From positions 1 through 44,733 of IMG/VR virus record IMGVR_UViG_3300007539_000041: a stretch of DNA of 44,733 nucleotides. The stretch is one strand, 5' to 3'. The position numbers and the translations under genes are program-made. The notes beneath the pieces were generated by a model, which worked only from the letters and a program-made list of their open reading frames with translations, ran no database searches and was not told where the DNA came from. Source of the stretch: a virus. The number at the start of each line of letters is the position of its first letter. The first letter of the stretch is position 1. Below are positions 17,668 to 24,346 of the stretch, one piece after another.

Positions 17668-18269
17668 TACCAACTCACCTCCAAGTCTTTATGTTCTCCC
17701 TTTTCAATAGAAAAGGCTTTTACAATTCCATTTTCTTGACCATGTTTCCAAAGGTCATACACCAATTGGGTGTCTTTTAGACAATACTCAACTACTTCAT
17801 CATACTGGCCCATTTTCCAAAGGCGAGGAGCGTCTGCACTCTCCATGAGTTTAGAATCCTGCATTGTGCATTTAACTAAATTTTTAAGTTGAAACCTTTC
17901 ACCATGTTCTTTTAGCAGAATTTTTGAAGTATCAATGTATTGTTTTTCTTTGATGTATTTTGTAATACAAAAGATGTCCATTGAGTCTCGCAATACGGGT
18001 AAGTCAAATGCGGCTAAGTTATGCCCAAGAAGAAGACCGCCCTTTTGGAAATGGTCATCCAAATCATACTTTAATTGCTTAAGAGGCTTGACTCCAACAT
18101 TTGATTTTTGGAAGGTATCAAGGGGAGCATCAACATAAACTGTTCCTTTGTCGCCATCCCAAGTGGCAACAGTTGAGACTTGAAACATATGCGTGTTAGC
18201 AAATCCGCCAATTTCATAAGACATATTCTTTGTCTCAATGTCCAAGGCAAGAACAGACACTCTAATCAC
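17667..18269 (-). CDS. DnaQ-like 3'-5' exonuclease, DEDDy family (200 aa)
   Basis: The RNase H-fold exonuclease motifs are all present: ALDIET (Asp10, Glu12), LLGHNLAAFDLPVL (Asp89) and EYCLKDTQLVYDL (Tyr162, Asp166), giving the DEDD plus Tyr arrangement. It probably removes 3' nucleotides from DNA or RNA, as a proofreading or nucleic-acid-recycling enzyme. The start is a GTG at 18269 overlapping the upstream stop by 8 bases; no other start lies before the first motif. It works near the end of the replication operon, in addition to the intact proofreading domain of PolB. Confidence 0.8.
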   Translation of the reverse strand: MIRVSVLALDIETKNMSYEIGGFANTHMFQVSTVATWDGDKGTVYVDAPLDTFQKSNVGVKPLKQLKYDLDDHFQKGGLLLGHNLAAFDLPVLRDSMDIFCITKYIKEKQYIDTSKILLKEHGERFQLKNLVKCTMQDSKLMESADAPRLWKMGQYDEVVEYCLKDTQLVYDLWKHGQENGIVKAFSIEKGEHKDLEVSW

Positions 18270-18486
18270 CGTTAGACCAGAGTTTGCTAATCTTCTCTTC
18301 TTCCTTGTTCACTGGCTCATCAGTATCGGTTCGTCGCTTAAGGAAGCAAACAATCTGCTTATTGGCTACAATCAATTGAGAACAACATTCCCAACCTTCT
18401 TCGCCATATGTGTTCAAAGACTCAATAATAGCCTTTGGCCCTTTCTCAACTTGAAATACCAAATAGGTGTTTTCCCACTTCATCAT
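18262..18486 (-). CDS. Small DUF4177-like protein (74 aa)
   Basis: The ATG overlaps the stop of the helicase-like gene (ATGA), with GGAGAGTG as ribosome-binding site. The sequence MKWENTYLVFQVEKGPKAII then SLNTYGEEGWECCSQLIV and a basic end resembles the small DUF4177-like fold, in which 'lNxyGxeGWElvs' is the hallmark. Function of that family is unknown. The position between helicase-like ATPase and exonuclease suggests a helper of replication. Confidence 0.55.
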   Translation of the reverse strand: MMKWENTYLVFQVEKGPKAIIESLNTYGEEGWECCSQLIVANKQIVCFLKRRTDTDEPVNKEEEKISKLWSNGD

Positions 18487-19982
18487 TCTACACTCTCCAA
18501 TAATCTAACATACCAACTTCGGCCTTCTTTGATTTCTTCGTATCTGTGTCTAACCACATCATAATGTCGGTAAATTTGCGCTCTTGAGATTTTTGCTTTT
18601 GCTCTCACTTGAGTTAAATACAAGTTTTTATTCACAAATCCTGCTTCATCAGCCTTAATGTTGGTAAATTTTCCAGCCTTGATATCTTCATAAACACTGA
18701 TAAATGTGGTTTCAAAGGACTTTTCGTGCATCTGCTTACGCTTCGCTCGCAGGCTTCGCTCTAACCACCCCACCAGTTGGCTATAACAGTTTTGTACGAT
18801 TTTGCCGGATGCTTGCACATGTTCACCCCGAACAATGAAGCGTTCTTCGGGCTTCACAATATCGGCTGATTCTCCAATACAACAGAGAGCAGACAACTTA
18901 ATCATCGTCTGCATTAACCTTGTTGTGAAGTTTGAAGCAATTTCAGCAACATGGGGAGGGCAATTCATCAACTCTTTGTTCAGTCGGTTGTATTCCAATA
19001 ACAATGATGGCCTAAATGATTCGTGAAAAGTTAAGGTCTTCATTGGGTCTTGGCCGACATCATTCCAGCGTTCCCTTACCATTTGATAGATTTTGTAAAA
19101 GCCATCTGCAAATTTATCAATTGGTGCATGGACATCCTCAATTGTTCCTGCTTTTTGTAGTTGCTCTAATCGCATTTGGTGTTGAGTATGGAAAGGTACT
19201 TCCCACACATACAGAAGCATTCTTTGTAGAACACCCTTTTCTGCCATAACATCGTTAAGATTCTTTGGTGGATAGGTCATAGCAATAACAGAGCGTTCCG
19301 AATAGCAGTTCATTTCCATTCCTTCCATAGAATCCAGTGCCTTGGAAATAACCCAAGACTTTCCTGCAAGACTATTCATAAGAGTATTCAAATAGACGAT
19401 GCTTTGTTCTTTATGCTGGCTTTGTTTGAAGATACCCGAATACTCAAATTCATCCCAATGGGCTAATCCGCTTCCTTCAAGAATACCGGCCTGTCTTTTC
19501 ATTTCATCCTCGCCATCATCGTTCTTAAATTGCTTCCATTTGCCAATAAGAACTGAATCAGTATAGTCGGTCACCCCGAAAATATCGTACTTACGAGGCA
19601 TTTCTACGCCATCCTTTCTTGTTAGAGAAGGGTGGTTTGGCCGGTTTGCATTAATCTTCTCAAAGGTTTTCTCTGCAACTGGGCCAACAAAATTCCATAG
19701 AGTAGATTTACCCGTTCCGCTTGTTTGAACCCAACATAGATGTATTCTTGAATCCTCAACATTTCTTCCGTTGGGGATTCTTACAAAGTCTTTACATATG
19801 CTTCCAAGAAGCACAAAGCCACTGATTGCGGCAGGGATTTCGTTCCGTAGGGAAACTTCGCTTGCTGATTGATAGAATCGCTCAATAATTGAGGGCAAAC
19901 CCGATACTGCTTTAGCATCCAGTTCTTCCTTTTGTTGCATGTATTCTTCAATGTTTTCTTCTTCATAAAATTCTTCATTCAT
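18483..19982 (-). CDS. Helicase-like P-loop ATPase with C-terminal winged helix (499 aa)
   Basis: A Walker A motif (VQTSGTGKST, residues 85-94) and a Walker B-type motif (LAHWDEFE, 173-180) are followed by a sensor-like strand (SVIAMTYPP) and an Arg-containing GVLQRMLLYVWEV segment. The C-terminal 70 residues (ISRAQIYRHYDVVRHRYEEI) look like a winged helix. The architecture resembles DUF3987/primase-helicase or MCM-like viral ATPases, and it is the only replicative-helicase candidate in the window. ATGA overlap links it to the XPF-like gene. It probably unwinds DNA ahead of PolB, but the family assignment is not certain. Confidence 0.6.
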   Translation of the reverse strand: MNEEFYEEENIEEYMQQKEELDAKAVSGLPSIIERFYQSASEVSLRNEIPAAISGFVLLGSICKDFVRIPNGRNVEDSRIHLCWVQTSGTGKSTLWNFVGPVAEKTFEKINANRPNHPSLTRKDGVEMPRKYDIFGVTDYTDSVLIGKWKQFKNDDGEDEMKRQAGILEGSGLAHWDEFEYSGIFKQSQHKEQSIVYLNTLMNSLAGKSWVISKALDSMEGMEMNCYSERSVIAMTYPPKNLNDVMAEKGVLQRMLLYVWEVPFHTQHQMRLEQLQKAGTIEDVHAPIDKFADGFYKIYQMVRERWNDVGQDPMKTLTFHESFRPSLLLEYNRLNKELMNCPPHVAEIASNFTTRLMQTMIKLSALCCIGESADIVKPEERFIVRGEHVQASGKIVQNCYSQLVGWLERSLRAKRKQMHEKSFETTFISVYEDIKAGKFTNIKADEAGFVNKNLYLTQVRAKAKISRAQIYRHYDVVRHRYEEIKEGRSWYVRLLESVE

Positions 19983-20671
19983 ATTTTCACCTTCTCTTCT
20001 GAGTTTAATGTGGAGATAATTCTTTTGGCTAAGGTTTCTCCAATACCTTCAACGCCTTGAATTTCAAATTCAGTGCATTCACCAATTTCCATAATTGAGC
20101 CGAACTCTTTTATGAGGGCTTTCGCTTTTTTAATTGAAACTCCCTTTATGCTTGTTAGCAAATCAATCCTCAAATCATCTGTTGTAATTCTCTTGAATAC
20201 TTGAGGTTGAATTGTTGTTCTCTTGAACGGTTTGATTTTGGAAACGCCCGTGATGATGAGGGCGGCTTCACTTTCAGTTGAAACCCAAACGGGCTTCGCA
20301 TCCATATCAAGAATAATTCTTCCTATTGCCCCCAAGAATTTATTTCTTAACATGATTGCCCTGCCTTTTGGGGGCATTTTTGATTGAGAGTTTTCAATAA
20401 TAGTAAGAATTGCATCATCCATACTACCGTAAATAATCACAACATTTGTTTGATAGTGCCTATCCATATTGTCTAACTGAGTCCAAAGCCTCTTTGAAAG
20501 GACTGAACCCAAAAAATCTACTGCTGATTTTGCTTCAAAACAAACATCATCATACACATAGTCGCCTATTTCAATCCACTTCTTTTCCGTGGCAATGTTT
20601 AGGGACTTGGCCTTTCTTTCAACTAATTCCGACAACTTGGAGTTTTCTCTTGAATCAATAATTAGCATCAT
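19979..20671 (-). CDS. XPF/ERCC4-type structure-specific nuclease with HhH domain (230 aa)
   Basis: ATG at 20671 lies just after GGAGGT, overlapping the primase stop; a GTG at 20686 is less likely. The N-terminal nuclease has IDSREN, then IEIGDYVYDDVCFEAKSAVDFLGS, matching the GDY...ExK signature of the ERCC4 fold (the usual ERK is EAK here). The C-terminal 60 residues carry tandem helix-hairpin-helix motifs: ITSIKGVSIKKAKALIKEFG and IQGVEGIGETLAKRIIS. This is the domain order of archaeal XPF without the helicase half. It would cut branched DNA at replication or recombination intermediates. Confidence 0.8.
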   Translation of the reverse strand: MMLIIDSRENSKLSELVERKAKSLNIATEKKWIEIGDYVYDDVCFEAKSAVDFLGSVLSKRLWTQLDNMDRHYQTNVVIIYGSMDDAILTIIENSQSKMPPKGRAIMLRNKFLGAIGRIILDMDAKPVWVSTESEAALIITGVSKIKPFKRTTIQPQVFKRITTDDLRIDLLTSIKGVSIKKAKALIKEFGSIMEIGECTEFEIQGVEGIGETLAKRIISTLNSEEKVKI

Positions 20672-21696
20672 GCATACCTCCAACACTTTCCAATACAGAA
20701 CCCTTCGCTAATTAATTTTTGACAATGTGGTGTGTTGTAGTTATTATACACTGTGAACTTTGCGTGTTTCTTTGTTGTTCTTTTATCCCAATCAAGCCAT
20801 ACCGAATTCGATTCTCCAAAGACTCTTTCCAGTTCATCAACTACGAGGTTTAGCACTTCTTCTTTAAGTTGCTGTGTATTTAGGTCTTGGTAGCCGGACA
20901 ACAAATCCCGATACCACGAAACCAAATATGCTCTTGCTATGTGGGAAGGATTCTCAGTCATGGTTGCATTGTGGAGACAGGGGAGGATAGGCAATTTGCC
21001 TACCGTTTTAGGCACTGATACTTCGCCTTCTACGGCCTCTATGGGTGGGGCTGATGGGAACACTACCTTAGCATTTCCTTGCTTGCGAAAGGGAATATAA
21101 CGAGGCCCCTTAGCAAGACTTAAGATGCTTTCAACATCACCTTCTAAATCCTCTTTTAACAAAGGAATGCAAAAGTAAGGGTTTCCTGTTTCATCCGAAG
21201 AAGACATATTAACTGTGTTTGGGATTCTTCTAAGGCGGGTAATTTGTCCCACCCTGTCATCAAGCGTTATGTTCTTTCCAACTTGTTCAATCAAATACTG
21301 CTTAACATCACGGAAAAAGAATTGAATGCTTCTCATGCTTTCTGCTATTTCACCAAAAACAAATAGATGAAAACCTCGGCCAGAGAAAAATAGAGTGTGT
21401 TCGTAATCTTTCTCATAGACTAAACCCATGATAGTTTTCAAATCCCTCCATGCATCATGGATTGAATCGTCGTGTGCATCAAAATCAAGAAAAACCCTGT
21501 CAAGAATAACCGAGGAGTCATCCTTTGCAGTTTCATAGAAACGCTCAAAATCATAAACCGTCGTATAGACATTGGTTCTATTGTTCTGTGCGTTTATGAA
21601 ATTGATGTATTCATTCCTTGAGGACACTATTTTTCTTTTCATTTGTGGGGCGTTCCTTATGTGGCTCCCCGCCCAAACTTCCCGTGGATATTTCAT
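20668..21696 (-). CDS. Archaeal-type DNA primase, PriS-PriL-like fusion (342 aa)
   Basis: ATG at 21696 is chosen because GGAGGT lies 7 bases upstream; a TTG/ATG at 21732 is weaker. The N-terminal AEP domain has FLDFDAHD (DFD 71-73), FFSGRGFHLFVFG (105-110, sGxxH) and RLRRIPNTVN (154-163), the three catalytic motifs. The C-terminal 110 residues resemble the PriL iron-sulfur domain: LPCLHNA with Cys240, a HIARAYLVSW helix, then Cys325, Cys334 and Cys338 in PHCQKLISEGFCIGKC. It synthesises primers for PolB. Fusion of small and large subunits in one short protein is compact but known from some archaeal viruses and plasmids. Confidence 0.8.
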   Translation of the reverse strand: MKYPREVWAGSHIRNAPQMKRKIVSSRNEYINFINAQNNRTNVYTTVYDFERFYETAKDDSSVILDRVFLDFDAHDDSIHDAWRDLKTIMGLVYEKDYEHTLFFSGRGFHLFVFGEIAESMRSIQFFFRDVKQYLIEQVGKNITLDDRVGQITRLRRIPNTVNMSSSDETGNPYFCIPLLKEDLEGDVESILSLAKGPRYIPFRKQGNAKVVFPSAPPIEAVEGEVSVPKTVGKLPILPCLHNATMTENPSHIARAYLVSWYRDLLSGYQDLNTQQLKEEVLNLVVDELERVFGESNSVWLDWDKRTTKKHAKFTVYNNYNTPHCQKLISEGFCIGKCWRYA

Positions 21697-21985
21697 TTTT
21701 ATTACCTCCAAAATTAACTGTGGCTTCACCAAGCATTGAACGAATTGTTTCCGCTATTTCTCCGCTTAGTGTTATTTTTACTGCTTCTCTCATACAGTCT
21801 TCGTATGTTTGTCCGACAAATACTTCTTGTATTCGTATCTCTCTAATCAATTGAAATCTTTCAGTGAATGTCATTTCCGAATACAATTCCGAACATAGTG
21901 AATCAATCGTTGCCTTGAGATTTGAGATTTCAGTAAATGTCCATTGTTTTGATAAGACCTTTGCTCTAATCATCTCTTCCATCAT
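21611..21985 (-). CDS. Unknown helical protein overlapping the primase start (124 aa)
   Basis: ATG at 21985 (or 21982) overlaps the stop of the Cas4-like gene. The product is mostly helical (SELYSEMTFTERFQLIREIR, then MREAVKITLSGEIAETIRSM) and ends in a polar, Lys/Glu-rich tail. Its last 86 bases overlap the primase gene in another frame, and the primase ribosome-binding site lies within it. No domain is recognised. The tail could be disordered as a result of the overprinting. Confidence 0.5.
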   Translation of the reverse strand: MMEEMIRAKVLSKQWTFTEISNLKATIDSLCSELYSEMTFTERFQLIREIRIQEVFVGQTYEDCMREAVKITLSGEIAETIRSMLGEATVNFGGNKNEISTGSLGGEPHKERPTNEKKNSVLKE

Positions 21986-22893
21986 AACCACGAATCCTGT
22001 TGCGCTCCTTCGCAAATACCAAAGAAAGAACAATGGCTACAAGTTTTGTAATAAAACTTAGGCGCAAAGTGTTTATTTTCATAGGCATGAATTAATTCGG
22101 CAATATGATTCATAACAGAGGTCATTGTTCTTGTTTTGATAGGCTCAACTGTTATGTGATTTGCCACGGGATAATACCAGCCCCAATGAGATACTTCCAT
22201 ATCCTTTGATAGGCCATGCATTTGAAGAACTTCTTCTGTTGAGTTTTCAATCATCAATTGGTAGAATGCCATTTCCTTTCTCATACCCGTTGCTTTGTAG
22301 TCTTTCCATCCTCCGGTCTTGTATTCAAAGGGAATCAGTTTTCCGTTTTCAATAAATACTCGGTCAATAATTCCTTGGAGACGCACCTTGTAATCTCTTT
22401 GCAGAGTGAATTTCTTATGAGTGTCTTTAGGAATCATTACTTCGCAATCAAATTTCTTTTCATTAATGACTGGCAAAAATTCATCTGTCTTTCCTTCCGC
22501 TACTGCTTCAATAAAGCGTTGGGCTTCAAATGCCGCCACCGTTAAAGAAACATCGTAGTATTCATCTACTGGCATCAAAGAGTTGCAGTATTCCATGATT
22601 TCTGTATTGTTCATTTTCTCTGCCTTCTTAATGTCAAAATCATCAAAAAATGCTTCTCTGTGGTTGTGAAGAATTGTTCCTTTACGCATTGCTTCTGTTT
22701 GGTCTTGAGACAAACGCTCAACATAGGAGAACTCATATTTCTTAGGACACCAAACGAATGACATAAGAGAAGACTTAGAAATCTTCAAAATCGGTTCCGA
22801 TGGGTCGGAATAGTTCTCCGGCATCCACTTATATGTGAATTCTTTCATTTCTCCAAGCGATGCTTCGTATGCTTCTTCTTTATTCAAAACCAT
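21982..22893 (-). CDS. Cas4/RecB-like PD-(D/E)XK exonuclease with Fe-S cysteines (303 aa)
   Basis: The pattern fits Cas4/AddB-type nucleases: a first Cys in SFVWCPKKYEF (Cys49), GTILHNHREAF (His76), IDRVFIENGKLIPFEYKTG with Asp177, Glu190 and Lys192 as catalytic residues, a QMxFY-like KEMAFYQLMIE helix, then TCSHCSFFGIC (Cys285, 288, 294). The four Cys would hold an Fe-S cluster. The enzyme resects DNA ends in replication-linked recombination. The start ATG overlaps the PolB C-part stop, and GGAGG of the last PolB codons serves as ribosome-binding site. There is no CRISPR array in the window, so a role in spacer acquisition is not suggested. Confidence 0.8.
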   Translation of the reverse strand: MVLNKEEAYEASLGEMKEFTYKWMPENYSDPSEPILKISKSSLMSFVWCPKKYEFSYVERLSQDQTEAMRKGTILHNHREAFFDDFDIKKAEKMNNTEIMEYCNSLMPVDEYYDVSLTVAAFEAQRFIEAVAEGKTDEFLPVINEKKFDCEVMIPKDTHKKFTLQRDYKVRLQGIIDRVFIENGKLIPFEYKTGGWKDYKATGMRKEMAFYQLMIENSTEEVLQMHGLSKDMEVSHWGWYYPVANHITVEPIKTRTMTSVMNHIAELIHAYENKHFAPKFYYKTCSHCSFFGICEGAQQDSWL

Positions 22894-23771
22894 TCCTCCA
22901 GTGTTGTTTGTCCTTTTATTGTTCTAATGTTGTTAATTTGCCAACCCATCGCTTCATAGATAGGTTTAGCCTTTCTGATAAGTTGCTCTGCATAGTGGTG
23001 ATAGTCGGGCGTATAGGTGTTAAAATCCGAAAGGATTGTCCCCGAAACATACTCAACATCTCGCCTCTCTTTTGTCAAAGGGTTCGTGTATTTATCATTG
23101 ACCCCCGACACCTTCAAGAAAATGTAAGAGTCATCAAAGGTAGTGTTCTGCTTTTCCCAAGCATAGAGAACGCCAGCAATACCGGAACCAATTGAAGGGC
23201 GTTTGTCTTGTTCGGTTGTGAAGTTTTTCGGATTCTCTCCGCATCTTTCACACGCATAGACATTTAACATATCACGCATATTGAACTTTGCTCGGCACTT
23301 TTTACATTTCAGTTTAAATCTCTCTTCTTTCAACCTACTTCTCTTTGCTAAGTCGCTGATGGGTACTTCTCCATTCACCACTTTTTTGTAAGTTTCTGCG
23401 AGATAGGTGTTTATCTCAGCAAATGTCTTTTGGTTTGCCCACATCTTTAACAAAGTTGTTTGGAACTCCTTTGCTAATTTTGTTTCGCTAACTCGCTTTG
23501 CAGTGAAGCCAGTCATGGTGAATTTTGGTTCATCCAAATAAGAACCATCTTCCCATGTAATCATTCCTGCGTTTCTGTTTTTGACCGTACCGACACCCAA
23601 CGCTGAATAATACTTCTCAAACTCCAAACTAACGGGATGCTGTTCAAGTCCGAGAACATTCGGGAAACTTTTTTTGACTTCATCTTCAATCACCTTGATT
23701 GCTTTTTGTGCGGCTTCCACGGAATCAATTTGCACATAGATAGAATCGGTATGTCCATAAACCACTTTCAT
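22884..23771 (-). CDS. polB: Family B DNA polymerase, C-terminal part (palm motif C, thumb, PIP box; 295 aa)
   Basis: The chosen ATG at 23771 gives the start MKVVYGHTDSIYVQ, placing motif C at residues 5-10; GAGG lies 8 bases upstream. Motif C is YGHTDS, so the first Asp is His but the essential second Asp (Asp9) is kept. The thumb carries a zinc-ribbon-like insertion (FKLKCKKCRAKF ... ACERCGEN). The last residues GQTTLEEWF are a canonical PCNA-interacting (PIP) box, QxxLxxWF. It needs the N-terminal part encoded 580 bases upstream to be a working polymerase. An upstream in-frame ATG at 23822 is possible but would add residues alien to PolB. Confidence 0.85.
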   Translation of the reverse strand: MKVVYGHTDSIYVQIDSVEAAQKAIKVIEDEVKKSFPNVLGLEQHPVSLEFEKYYSALGVGTVKNRNAGMITWEDGSYLDEPKFTMTGFTAKRVSETKLAKEFQTTLLKMWANQKTFAEINTYLAETYKKVVNGEVPISDLAKRSRLKEERFKLKCKKCRAKFNMRDMLNVYACERCGENPKNFTTEQDKRPSIGSGIAGVLYAWEKQNTTFDDSYIFLKVSGVNDKYTNPLTKERRDVEYVSGTILSDFNTYTPDYHHYAEQLIRKAKPIYEAMGWQINNIRTIKGQTTLEEWF

Positions 23772-23775
23772 GTTA

Positions 23776-23976
23776 TCAGCCTCGGTAATGCACGAATAGC
23801 ATTCCAACGGGTTCACCTGCAAGTTTCGCTACCGTTTCTTGTAGTTCCGTAATTTGTGCTTTGATGTTTTGTAGTTTCTGCATATCAGCATACAGAGAAT
23901 CCATTTCATCAGCAATATGTTCCTTCATTTGTTTAATTTCTTTTAGGGTTTCAAAATATAGTTTTTCTTCTTTCAT
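23776..23976 (-). CDS. Coiled-coil microprotein inside the PolB split (66 aa)
   Basis: The ATG overlaps the stop of the TM peptide (TTATGA). Residues 1-50 form a charged, heptad-like coiled coil (LKEIKQMKEHIADEMDSLYA, then MQKLQNIKAQITELQETVAK). The C-terminus EPVGMLFVHYRG ends four bases before the PolB C-part start and contains its GAGG ribosome-binding site. Coiled-coil proteins of this kind often partner with small membrane proteins such as the neighbour. Function unknown. Confidence 0.6.
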   Translation of the reverse strand: MKEEKLYFETLKEIKQMKEHIADEMDSLYADMQKLQNIKAQITELQETVAKLAGEPVGMLFVHYRG

Positions 23977-24104
23977 AATACCACCACCAGTAAGGTAATA
24001 ATTGTTGCGATATTGACGACATTTACCATCATCAAAATCTTGTTGCTTCTATTTATCATGGCTAGCAACTCTTCCAGTAATTCATTCGTTCTGTCCATCA
24101 TCAT
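23973..24104 (-). CDS. Single-TM microprotein inside the PolB split (43 aa)
   Basis: It is read from three consecutive ATGs at 24104, 24101 and 24098 with GGTGTG upstream. The N-terminal half is a charged amphipathic helix (MDRTNELLEELLAMINRSN), followed by one hydrophobic span (ILMMVNVVNIATIITLLVVV) that runs to the end. Its start overlaps the upstream 57-residue gene by 23 bases in another frame, and its stop overlaps the next ATG. It may be a membrane partner of the 66-residue coiled-coil protein. Confidence 0.55.
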   Translation of the reverse strand: MMMDRTNELLEELLAMINRSNKILMMVNVVNIATIITLLVVVL

Positions 24105-24255
24105 TTTTATTCACACCTTGATTAATCTCAACTATTTGAGCGTGTCTTTTGAGATTATTCATCATGCTAAGAATCTCTTGGACTTCTTCTAAAGTAATAT
24201 CCCAAGTTTCCTCAGTATCGTATTCTACTTTAACCAATACAAATTTAGTTCTCAT
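24082..24255 (-). CDS. Small acidic protein inside the PolB split (57 aa)
   Basis: ATG at 24255 has GGAGATG 7-8 bases upstream; longer in-frame starts would overlap the Zn peptide more. The sequence begins MRTKFVLVKVEYDTEETWDI and continues as a helix (LEEVQEILSMMNNLKRHAQI) and a polar Asn/Asp-rich tail. It looks like one beta strand plus one helix. No domain is recognised. Confidence 0.5.
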   Translation of the reverse strand: MRTKFVLVKVEYDTEETWDITLEEVQEILSMMNNLKRHAQIVEINQGVNKNDDGQNE

Positions 24256-24346
24256 TTGCCCATCTCCATTCTTTGTAGCATTTCCAGCAAAGTCCATGAT
24301 TTGGATGAATAGCCGTTCTTTTTCTGCATCGTTTGCATATTTTCAT
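24245..24346 (-). CDS. Zn-ribbon microprotein at the PolB N-part stop (33 aa)
   Basis: This short gene starts at an ATG that overlaps the PolB N-part stop (GTATGA) and ends at TAA 24245. The peptide MKICKRCRKRTAIHPNHGLC then WKCYKEWRWANEN has CxxC pairs at Cys4/Cys7 and Cys20/Cys23, so it is a minimal zinc ribbon with basic and aromatic residues. GGAG lies about 10 bases before the ATG within the PolB codons. It could bind nucleic acid or bridge the two PolB pieces, but this is conjecture. Confidence 0.55.
   Translation of the reverse strand: MKICKRCRKRTAIHPNHGLCWKCYKEWRWANEN

Noticed and set aside
21982-22893. CRISPR-linked Cas4
   Set aside because: The nuclease has Cas4-like motifs, but there are no repeats or other cas genes; it is better read as a replication/recombination nuclease.
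23776-24345. Intein or self-splicing intron in PolB
   Set aside because: The insert has stop codons, no intein N-terminal Cys/Ser or C-terminal HN motif, no endonuclease, and is filled with overlapping small genes with ribosome-binding sites.
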